From: Endozoicomonas sp965199185
Lineage (GTDB): Bacteria; Pseudomonadota; Gammaproteobacteria; Pseudomonadales; Endozoicomonadaceae
Direction of reading: 5' to 3'
Assembly (NCBI GenBank): GCA_965199185.1
Contig: CBDAQW010000031.1
Location: 49,101-113,100 of the forward strand
Length of the DNA: 64,000 nt
The translations under genes were made by a program, and so were the position numbers. The notes beneath the pieces were generated by a model. That model was not told the DNA's origin. It made no database searches and worked only from the letters and a program-made list of their open reading frames with translations. The stretch's first letter is position 1, and the number at the start of each line of letters is the position of its first letter. Shown in pieces: positions 26,059-33,231 of this stretch.

Positions 26059-26994
26059 ATGCCTTTGGAAAAGCTGTCTACCAGCGACCTGAACCTTTTA
26101 CCTGTTCTGCAAGTACTGATGGAAGAAAACAATGTCACCCGCGCTGCCGGACGACTGAATCTTACCCAACCCGCCATCAGCCGCAGCCTTGCCAGACTTC
26201 GGGTGTTATTCAATGACCCGCTATTCACGCGAACACCAAAAGGATTGACGCCCACTCCAAGAGCTATAGCACTTTCCAGTACGTTAAAAAATTCTTTGCA
26301 GGACATTAGTCGTTTAATTGAACCAGATATATTTACCCCAAAAACTGCGGCAAGAAACTTCCGCATGGCCACGACGGATTATGGGACACAGGTGCTCCTG
26401 CCATCAGTCGTCCGTCGTCTGCATATCGATGCCCCCGGTGTTAATCTTGAAGTAGTGCCCTGGAGTGAAAACCTGGTCAGTGAATACGATCTTCAGAATA
26501 TCGACGTTGCAGTTTGCACCGTCACAAACACTCCGATGTCAATTCATGGGCGAGGCATTGGAGAAGACCGGTTTGTCTGTGTGATTGGTCGTTCTCACCC
26601 AATGGCTGAGACCGGTTTTGATCTCGAAAGTTATGCCCGAAGCGATCATGCACTGATTACTATGGGCGGCACACGAAAAACTGTGGTGGATTACCTGTTA
26701 CAAAAGCAGGGTTTCAGTCGCCGAATTGCTCTGCGTGTTCCACATTTTGTTGCCGCTCTGGCCCTGGTAGCAGACACCAGCCTTGTACTGACCATCCCCT
26801 ACGGATTAGCCAGAGCCTGCGCCCGCCATTACGATCTATGCATTCATCCATTCCCACTTAAGCAGAAAGGTTTTAATTATTCTGTGATCTGGCATGAGCG
26901 TTTTCAAAAAGATGCGGGGCATATCTGGTTCAGGCAGTTGCTTTATCAGGAACTGACCCAAACTATTAGAGAGCTACAATCTGAGAGTAATTAA
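26059..26994 (+). CDS. LysR-family transcriptional regulator
   Basis: A 311-residue LysR-type regulator. The N-terminal winged helix-turn-helix (residues about 5-65) reads LSTSDLNLLPVLQVLMEENN, VTRAAGRLNLTQPAISRSLARLR and DPLFTRTPKGLTPTPRA, all diagnostic. The C-terminal co-inducer-binding domain begins near residue 90 (FRMATTDYGTQVLLPSVV). It is divergent from the CurA-type reductase and followed 18 bp later by a YghU-type glutathione transferase. It likely controls both in response to an electrophile or thiol stress; this is inferred from position only. Confidence 0.88.
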   Translation: MPLEKLSTSDLNLLPVLQVLMEENNVTRAAGRLNLTQPAISRSLARLRVLFNDPLFTRTPKGLTPTPRAIALSSTLKNSLQDISRLIEPDIFTPKTAARNFRMATTDYGTQVLLPSVVRRLHIDAPGVNLEVVPWSENLVSEYDLQNIDVAVCTVTNTPMSIHGRGIGEDRFVCVIGRSHPMAETGFDLESYARSDHALITMGGTRKTVVDYLLQKQGFSRRIALRVPHFVAALALVADTSLVLTIPYGLARACARHYDLCIHPFPLKQKGFNYSVIWHERFQKDAGHIWFRQLLYQELTQTIRELQSESN

Positions 26995-27012
26995 CACAAT
27001 AAGGGTTTGAAT

Positions 27013-27867
27013 ATGAGCGATCCGGTTTACATCCCACCCAAAGTCTGGACCTGGGATACCGAAAATGGTGGTAGTTTTGCCAGTATCAACCGCCCGGTTT
27101 CCGGAGCAACACATGAAAAAGAGCTGCCGGTTGGCAAACACCCATTTCAGCTGTATTCACTCGGAACGCCCAATGGCATCAAAGTGACTATCATGCTGGA
27201 AGAGCTGCTTGCTCTTGGTATCAGCGAGGCAGAATATGATGCCCATTTGATCAGGATTGGCGATGGCGATCAGTTCAGTTCGGGGTTTGTTGGTATCAAC
27301 CCTAACTCAAAGATTCCGGCTCTGGTGGATCACAGTACAACCACACCAACGCCAGTGTTTGAGAGCGGCGCAATCCTGATGTATCTTGCCGAAAAATTTT
27401 CCGTGTTTCTTCCTGACGAAGGCGCAGAACGTGCCAAATGCCTGTCCTGGCTATTCTGGCAAATGGGCAGTGCTCCTTTCCTGGGTGGTGGCTTTGGTCA
27501 CTTTTATCACTATGCACCGGAAAAATATGAATACCCGATCAACCGCTATGCGATGGAAGTAAAGCGTCAGTTGGATGTTCTTGATAAACAACTGGCAGAT
27601 AATCGTTACATCTGCGGTGAAGAATACACTATTGCCGATATGGCGATCTGGCCTTGGTATGGCGCTTTGGTCTCTGGTAAAGCTTACGACGCTGCCGAAT
27701 TTCTCGGCGTGCATGAATACACTAATGTGCTTCGCTGGGCTGAAGAAGTCGGCAAACGTGTACCGGTTATTCGCGGCTCTATGGTGAATAAAACCTGGGG
27801 AGACGAAAACGAACAGGTACCCGAGCGTCATGATGCAAAAGACATTGATATCAAGCTAAAGAACTAA
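27013..27867 (+). CDS. yghU: YghU-type glutathione transferase-like protein
   Basis: The 284-residue protein matches E. coli YghU (288), a nu-class glutathione transferase with disulfide-bond reductase activity towards small disulfides. Diagnostic stretches are PPKVWTWDTENGGSFASINRPVSGATHEKELPVG at the N-terminus, LYSLGTPNGIKVTIMLEE, FVGINPNSKIPAL and MGSAPFLGGGFGHFYHYAPEK. The extended N-terminus before the thioredoxin fold is typical of the YghU group. The ATG at 27013 is favoured by AAGGG at 27001-27005; a TTG two codons upstream is possible. It is probably co-transcribed with the LysR gene. Confidence 0.88.
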   Translation: MSDPVYIPPKVWTWDTENGGSFASINRPVSGATHEKELPVGKHPFQLYSLGTPNGIKVTIMLEELLALGISEAEYDAHLIRIGDGDQFSSGFVGINPNSKIPALVDHSTTTPTPVFESGAILMYLAEKFSVFLPDEGAERAKCLSWLFWQMGSAPFLGGGFGHFYHYAPEKYEYPINRYAMEVKRQLDVLDKQLADNRYICGEEYTIADMAIWPWYGALVSGKAYDAAEFLGVHEYTNVLRWAEEVGKRVPVIRGSMVNKTWGDENEQVPERHDAKDIDIKLKN

Positions 27868-27882
27868 TTTCCGCTATACTTT

Positions 27883-27922
27883 TCGCTTTTCCTTTACCCA
27901 GATCATTGAAAAGGAAAAGCGA
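27883..27922. terminator. Hairpin after yghU
   Basis: TCGCTTTTCCTTT (27883-27895) and AAAGGAAAAGCGA (27910-27922) are a perfect 13-bp stem with a 14-nt loop, 16 bp after the yghU stop and before putA. No T tract follows on the plus strand. Confidence 0.5.
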
Positions 27923-28014
27923 GCCTCTCCACCGATATTCTTTTTCGGCTCTGGATATGTGCCCTGATATAATAATGGGCAGTATAACAATTCCAAAACA
28001 CAGGTTATTCCAGA

Positions 28015-31000
28015 ATGACACTGCAATCCGAAAGCCCCGCTATAGAGCGCTGCCGTCAGAAAGTTCGTCTGAATTATCTGGCAGATGAAACTACCGTTAT
28101 CAGAGAGCTGATGGCAAGAGCTGACATCCCTGTTGAACAGCGCAAATTGATTTGCAGTCATGCTGCAACCCTCATCCAAAATGTGCGCAGCAGCTCTAAA
28201 CCAACCATGATGGAAAAATTCCTGGGCGAGTATGGACTTTCGACCAAAGAAGGTGTCGCTCTAATGTGTATGGCTGAGGCATTGTTAAGAGTGCCAGACA
28301 GCACCACCATTGATGCACTGATCGAAGACAAAATTACTTCGGGAAATTGGGACGACCACCTTGGCCAGTCCAAATCCTCTTTAGTGAATATGTCAACCTG
28401 GGCGCTGCTGATTACCGGCAAACTGGTAGAGACCGATAACCGGGAGGGTTTGGTGCAAACTCTCCGTGGTATGGTTAGACGGCTGGGTGAGCCAGTGATT
28501 CGTACTGCTGTCGCACAAGCTATGAAAGAACTGGGTCGTCAGTTTGTGCTTGGCCGGGATATCAAAGAAGCCCTGAAAAATGCCAGAACTTACGAAAGTC
28601 GCGGCTATACCTATTCCTACGACATGCTGGGTGAAGGCGCAAAGCATGATAAAGATGCACTCAGATATCACGCATCTTATTCTCAGGCGATTAAATCCCT
28701 GGCAATGGCTTGTAACAGTGATGATATTCGTGAAAACCCCGGCATTTCGGTAAAGTTCTCCGCTATTCACCCTCGTTACGAATACGGTCAGCGTGAACGA
28801 GTTATGGCTGAGCTTGTGCCTCGCACTCTGGAGCTGGCCCAACAGGCACGTGCTGCCAATATGGGCTTTAACATTGATGCCGAAGAAGCTGACCGGCTTG
28901 ATCTTTCTCTTGATGTCATTGAAGCGGTTTTATCTGATCCATCATTGGCAGGCTGGAATGGTTTTGGGGTTGTGGTTCAGGCTTACGGTCCGAGAGCCTC
29001 TCATGTGCTTGACTGGCTTTATGCGCTGACTCAAAAACTCGATTGCCAGATTATGGTGCGCCTGGTCAAAGGTGCTTATTGGGATGCAGAAATAAAGCGA
29101 GCCCAGACGATGGGGCTGGATGGCTTTCCGGTATTTACCCGCAAGGTGAATACCGATGCTTCCTATATTTCCTGTGCCAAACAGCTGTTGTCTATGTCGG
29201 ACCGGATTTACGCTCAGTTTGCCACCCATAATGCCCACTCTGTTTCTGCGATTCTGGACCTGGCCAAGGGCAACGATCACTTTGAGTTTCAGCGTTTGCA
29301 CGGTATGGGGGAGTCACTCCATGAGGCGGTTTTTTCTGAGGGACATACCCGCTGTCGTATATATGCTCCTGTGGGTGCACATAAAGATCTGCTGGCGTAT
29401 CTTGTTCGCCGTTTGCTGGAAAACGGAGCGAACAGCTCCTTCGTCAATCAGATTATTGACACCAGTATTGATCCTGAAGATATTGCCAAAGACCCGTTTA
29501 CCACGGTGGAATCTTTTGGTGACCACATTTCCAGCCAGATTTTAACAACCCCAGCCAACCTTTATGGCAATGAACGCAGAAACGCCAAGGGCTGGGATAT
29601 TACTGACCCGGTTGAGGTTGAACGCCTCGAACAAAGCCGGTCAAATTTTATGAGTTGTCAGTGGCAGGCAGGTCCGGTCATTGCTGGCACTGCATCTTCT
29701 GATGAAACAACCACTGTCGTCAATCCTGCGAAACCTGATGACATTGTCGGACAAGTCATCGAAGCATCACCTGCCGATATTGAAACAGCCATCGTTCACG
29801 CCAGAAAGGGATTTAAAGACTGGTCTGATCGCTCTGTTGAAGCACGTGCCGCCTGCATTCGTCGTTTTGCGGATCTGATGGAAAAAAACGCCGATGAACT
29901 TTTTGCTTTGGCCACCAGAGAAGCGGGTAAAACCATGCTCGATGCTGTGGCAGAGATTCGTGAAGCTGTAGACTTTGCGCTTTATTATCCTGAAGAAGCT
30001 CTGCGCCTGAATGGCAATGCTCAGGCTCGAGGCATTATTGCCTGCATATCACCCTGGAATTTCCCACTGGCTATTTTTGCGGGTCAGGTTGTTGCCTCTC
30101 TTGCCGCCGGTAATGCCGTCATCGCCAAGCCTGCGCCTCAAACCGCATTGATTGCTTATCGTGCTATTAATCTGATGCACGAGGCAGGCATCCCCAAAGC
30201 AGCTATTCAACTACTTCCGGGCGGCGCTCTGGTAGGTTCTGCTCTGACGTCTGACCCACGCATTGATGGCATTTGTTTCACGGGCTCTACGGCCACTGCT
30301 CAACGAATTAACAAAACCATGGCAAAACAGCTTGCTCCGGATGCGCCGCTTGTCGCAGAAACCGGCGGCCTCAATGCTATGATTATTGACTCCACTGCAC
30401 TACCAGAACAAGTCGTTCGTGATGTGATTGCTTCCGCTTTTCAAAGTGCTGGTCAGCGTTGCTCTGCTCTAAGGATGCTCTATCTGCAAAAAGATATTGC
30501 CGATGATCTTCTGGAGATGCTGTACGGTGCAATGGATGAACTGGTCGTTGGTGACCCCTGGTTACTCTCTACCGATATAGGCCCCGTGATTGATGATGCC
30601 GCAAAAGCCGGAATCGTTTCACATTGTCAGCAATTTGCCGCCCAAGGGCGTGTTCTGAAATCACTCCCAATACCCGACGGCGGTCGTTTTGTACCACCGA
30701 CGGTGATTAAACTGAACGGCATTGAAGAGCTGGAAGCTGAAATCTTTGGTCCGGTGCTTCATGTTGCCACCTTCGAAGCAGACGACATTGACAAGGTTGT
30801 CGACAGCATAAATGCCAGAGGCTTTGGTTTAACCTTTGGCGTTCACACCCGGGTTGATAGCCGGGTGTCGCAGATTGTTGAACGGGTGAAGGTGGGCAAT
30901 ATCTACGTCAACCGCAATCAGATTGGGGCTATCGTTGGCTCACAGCCATTTGGGGGCGAAGGGCTTTCTGGCACAGGCCCTAAAGCCGGTGGACCTCACT

Positions 31001-31644
31001 ATGTCCGCCGCTTTATGACATCACCTGCAGAGATGGTTAGCCCTCAAACCAATCCCGCAATAAAACCGGATACATTGTACTCTGCCATCTCTGGCCTGGA
31101 TCACCACACCTGGATGGATGTAGAAAATCGCACTGAGATTTTGGGTAAAGTATTTGGAGAAATCACCCTCGAAGATATCTCAACGGGCCATACAGAGCCT
31201 CACGAGATGCCGGGTCCAACGGGTGAGAATAACCTTCTGACCAACCATGCTAGAGGTATCGTGCTTTGCTTGGGTCCCAATCTCGACACGGTAAAAAAAC
31301 AGGCTCTGATTTCATTGCTTCAAGGTAATGCTGCAGTACTAATTGCACCCGGCGTTAATGGCATAACCCACCAACTTCAGGCTGAGGGTATTCCTGTTCA
31401 GGGTATTGATGGGCTACTGGATCCTGAAACTCTTTTGTTGGTTGACGGTTTTCATGCGGTGGTCAGTAACGCCGACGAACCTACTCTGAAGCGATATCGT
31501 CAGGCGCTTTCTGAAAGAGAAGGGACTTTGCTGCCATTGATTACGGAGACAGACTCCCCTGAACGCTTCGTTATTGAACGACACCTTTGTGTGGATACCA
31601 CTGCAGCAGGAGGTAATGCCAGCCTGATAGCCATGAGCGAATAG
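28015..31644 (+). CDS. putA: Bifunctional proline dehydrogenase / P5C dehydrogenase
   Basis: PutA oxidises proline to glutamate in two steps: an FAD-dependent proline dehydrogenase, then an NAD-dependent glutamate-semialdehyde dehydrogenase, with channelling between them. The protein has 1209 residues. The PRODH barrel (about 190-480) contains VKFSAIHPRYE, NIDAEEADRLDLSLDV, RLVKGAYWDAEIKRAQ and ATHNAHSV. The aldehyde dehydrogenase domain (about 560-1000) has SPWNFPLAIFAGQ, AETGG (Glu near 782) and SAGQRCSALR (Cys near 816). A C-terminal domain of about 170 residues follows. The N-terminus lacks a ribbon-helix-helix DNA-binding domain, so it should be purely enzymatic and not its own repressor. 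It is probably peripheral to the inner membrane. Confidence 0.95.
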   Translation: MTLQSESPAIERCRQKVRLNYLADETTVIRELMARADIPVEQRKLICSHAATLIQNVRSSSKPTMMEKFLGEYGLSTKEGVALMCMAEALLRVPDSTTIDALIEDKITSGNWDDHLGQSKSSLVNMSTWALLITGKLVETDNREGLVQTLRGMVRRLGEPVIRTAVAQAMKELGRQFVLGRDIKEALKNARTYESRGYTYSYDMLGEGAKHDKDALRYHASYSQAIKSLAMACNSDDIRENPGISVKFSAIHPRYEYGQRERVMAELVPRTLELAQQARAANMGFNIDAEEADRLDLSLDVIEAVLSDPSLAGWNGFGVVVQAYGPRASHVLDWLYALTQKLDCQIMVRLVKGAYWDAEIKRAQTMGLDGFPVFTRKVNTDASYISCAKQLLSMSDRIYAQFATHNAHSVSAILDLAKGNDHFEFQRLHGMGESLHEAVFSEGHTRCRIYAPVGAHKDLLAYLVRRLLENGANSSFVNQIIDTSIDPEDIAKDPFTTVESFGDHISSQILTTPANLYGNERRNAKGWDITDPVEVERLEQSRSNFMSCQWQAGPVIAGTASSDETTTVVNPAKPDDIVGQVIEASPADIETAIVHARKGFKDWSDRSVEARAACIRRFADLMEKNADELFALATREAGKTMLDAVAEIREAVDFALYYPEEALRLNGNAQARGIIACISPWNFPLAIFAGQVVASLAAGNAVIAKPAPQTALIAYRAINLMHEAGIPKAAIQLLPGGALVGSALTSDPRIDGICFTGSTATAQRINKTMAKQLAPDAPLVAETGGLNAMIIDSTALPEQVVRDVIASAFQSAGQRCSALRMLYLQKDIADDLLEMLYGAMDELVVGDPWLLSTDIGPVIDDAAKAGIVSHCQQFAAQGRVLKSLPIPDGGRFVPPTVIKLNGIEELEAEIFGPVLHVATFEADDIDKVVDSINARGFGLTFGVHTRVDSRVSQIVERVKVGNIYVNRNQIGAIVGSQPFGGEGLSGTGPKAGGPHYVRRFMTSPAEMVSPQTNPAIKPDTLYSAISGLDHHTWMDVENRTEILGKVFGEITLEDISTGHTEPHEMPGPTGENNLLTNHARGIVLCLGPNLDTVKKQALISLLQGNAAVLIAPGVNGITHQLQAEGIPVQGIDGLLDPETLLLVDGFHAVVSNADEPTLKRYRQALSEREGTLLPLITETDSPERFVIERHLCVDTTAAGGNASLIAMSE

Positions 31645-31673
31645 TTGCTTTAGGTGTAGTCATTGTTTTCTTA

Positions 31674-31723
31674 GAAACTGTTCATGATCTTTTGCAGCTT
31701 ACAACAAGATTATGAACAGCTTC
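31674..31723. terminator. Hairpin downstream of putA
   Basis: Segments 31674-31691 and 31706-31723 are inverted repeats over 18 positions with two imperfect pairs and a 14-nt loop, 30 bp after the putA stop. No T tract follows. Confidence 0.5.
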
Positions 31724-31727
31724 TTGA

Positions 31728-31918
31728 GGGCTGTCCGAAAACAATGCCCTCGGAACTCGTCGTTCCCTGAAGGAGAACCGGACAATTAGCATGCAATGCT
31801 GACAAAATTCCGAGATTGTCTTGTACTCTTCGGGCATGCCCACCTACGATTTTTTGTTCAATACCACCTTTTGCGATAACCACCTTCGCGGTGATGACAT
31901 TAAAAAAGATTAAATTGG
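31728..31918. repeat. Dispersed repeat R2, copy 2 (expanded)
   Basis: It shares with 6212-6289 the ordered blocks GCTGTC(C/T)GA, CCTCGGAACT and, after about 100 extra bases, CTTCGCGG, GATGACATTAAA and AAGATTAAATT. It contains no gene. It fills most of the gap between putA and the ISAs1 element. Confidence 0.55.
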
Positions 31919-31938
31919 GAAGTTAATTATAGCTGGCA

Positions 31939-31948
31939 CCTATATACA
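31939..31948. repeat. 10-bp target duplication of the ISAs1 element, left
   Basis: CCTATATACA occurs here and at 33232-33241, immediately outside the CAGGG ends of the element. A duplication of 8-10 bp is usual for ISAs1-family insertions. Confidence 0.9.
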
Positions 31949-33231
31949 CAGGGCTTACGCATGAGAATAATCATTCTCATTTAGAGTGCTCGTATCCGTA
32001 CCAAAAGACTGTAGAATGGCCATATTTTACGCCCGATGACTGTTGTTCCAGCCCCGTTAATCATGTTTCTCAGCGAATTATCTGATCCACGCAAGCGTGC
32101 CTCCTCTTGTGACCACAATTTTACCGATATTCTTGTGATTGCCATCTGTGCCATTATCAGTGGAGCCGATACATGGGAAGAGATGCAGGAATTCGGTGAA
32201 GAAAAAGAAGACTGGTTTCGTTCATTTCTTGAACTCCCTTTTGGTATTCCATCACACGACACCTTCTATCGTGTTTTTTGTCTGCTAGACCCTGATAAAT
32301 TTCAGGAATGCTTCACTCGCTGGGTGCAGTCTGCTTACCCTGAAGCCCTTGATATACCTGACAGTGATGCTGAAATTATTCCTATCGACGGCAAAGCTAT
32401 TAAAGGCTCCAGAGGGAAAGGCAAGGGCAAAAAAGCGGTTCACATTGTCAGTGCCTGGAGTACTAAACTGAGCCTTGTTCTCGGGCAGAAGAAAGTTGAT
32501 AAGAAGTCTAATGAGATAACAGCCATACCTGAGCTTCTTGAAGCCATTGACCTGAAAGGCTCTGTGATCACAGCTGATGCAATCAGCTGCCAAAAGAGCA
32601 TTGCTGAAACTTGCGTGAGCCAGGAAGCGGATTACCTTCTTGCAGTCAAAGGCAATCAGAAAACACTACATCATGATATTCAGGTGGCAGCTGAAGAGCA
32701 TTGGCGCAGCCATCCAAAGGAAGCTATCTCTGCTACCTTTTTTGAACATGAAAATGAAGGGCATGGTCGACAGGAGTACCGCTGTTGCTGGGTTTTTGAT
32801 GAACTGACAGCTCTCTCAACATCAGAAGAGTGGGCAGGTATCAAACAGTTCGGTGTTGTTCAGTCAGACCGAACCATTGATGGTAAAGCTACGACAGCCC
32901 TGCGCTTCTACATTTCCAGTAAAGCTTTTACAGCCAGAGAGATGCTTAACGCAACGCGCCAGCATTGGGAAGTTGAAAATAACCTGCATTGGATGTTGGA
33001 TATTGCCTTTAATGAAGACGCGTGCCAGACCAAAGAAGAACATGCTGCTGAAAATCTATCTACATTACGGCGCATTGCCCTGAATATTCTGAAGGCTGAC
33101 ATCACCAGCAAGAAAAGCATCAAGACTAAGCGTAAAAAAGCTGGATGGAGCAGCAAATATCTTGCTCAGCTACTGAAGTCATTCATTGTTGAAACCTAAA
33201 TGAGAATGATTATCTTCATGCGTAAGCCCTG
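31949..33231 (+). mobile_element. Intact ISAs1-family insertion sequence (1283 bp)
   Basis: The ends are 33-bp inverted repeats (31949-31981 and 33199-33231) with two mismatches, starting CAGGGCTTACGCATGA. The CAGGG start is typical of ISAs1. A perfect 10-bp target duplication, CCTATATACA, flanks it. One full-length transposase gene fills the interior. The inner part of each repeat contains a palindrome of ATGAGAAT and ATTCTCAT type that resembles a Fur box. The insertion lies at the extreme 3' end of the gene at 33216-35627. Confidence 0.92.
32036..33199 (+). CDS. ISAs1-family transposase
   Basis: A DDE transposase of the ISAs1 (DUF4338/H-repeat associated) type, 387 residues and apparently intact. 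The N-terminal domain has DILVIAICAIISGADTWEEMQEFG and the conserved FGIPSHDTFYRVF. The catalytic domain carries IAIDGK-like PIDGKAIKGS (first Asp), ADAISCQKSIAE (second Asp), LLAVKGNQ and the C-terminal R.HWEVENNLHWMLD.AFNED motif with the catalytic Glu. The stop codon lies in the right inverted repeat. The ATG at 32036 is the first in frame; a start at the internal Met of MFLSELSDPRKR cannot be excluded. Confidence 0.92.
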   Translation: MTVVPAPLIMFLSELSDPRKRASSCDHNFTDILVIAICAIISGADTWEEMQEFGEEKEDWFRSFLELPFGIPSHDTFYRVFCLLDPDKFQECFTRWVQSAYPEALDIPDSDAEIIPIDGKAIKGSRGKGKGKKAVHIVSAWSTKLSLVLGQKKVDKKSNEITAIPELLEAIDLKGSVITADAISCQKSIAETCVSQEADYLLAVKGNQKTLHHDIQVAAEEHWRSHPKEAISATFFEHENEGHGRQEYRCCWVFDELTALSTSEEWAGIKQFGVVQSDRTIDGKATTALRFYISSKAFTAREMLNATRQHWEVENNLHWMLDIAFNEDACQTKEEHAAENLSTLRRIALNILKADITSKKSIKTKRKKAGWSSKYLAQLLKSFIVET

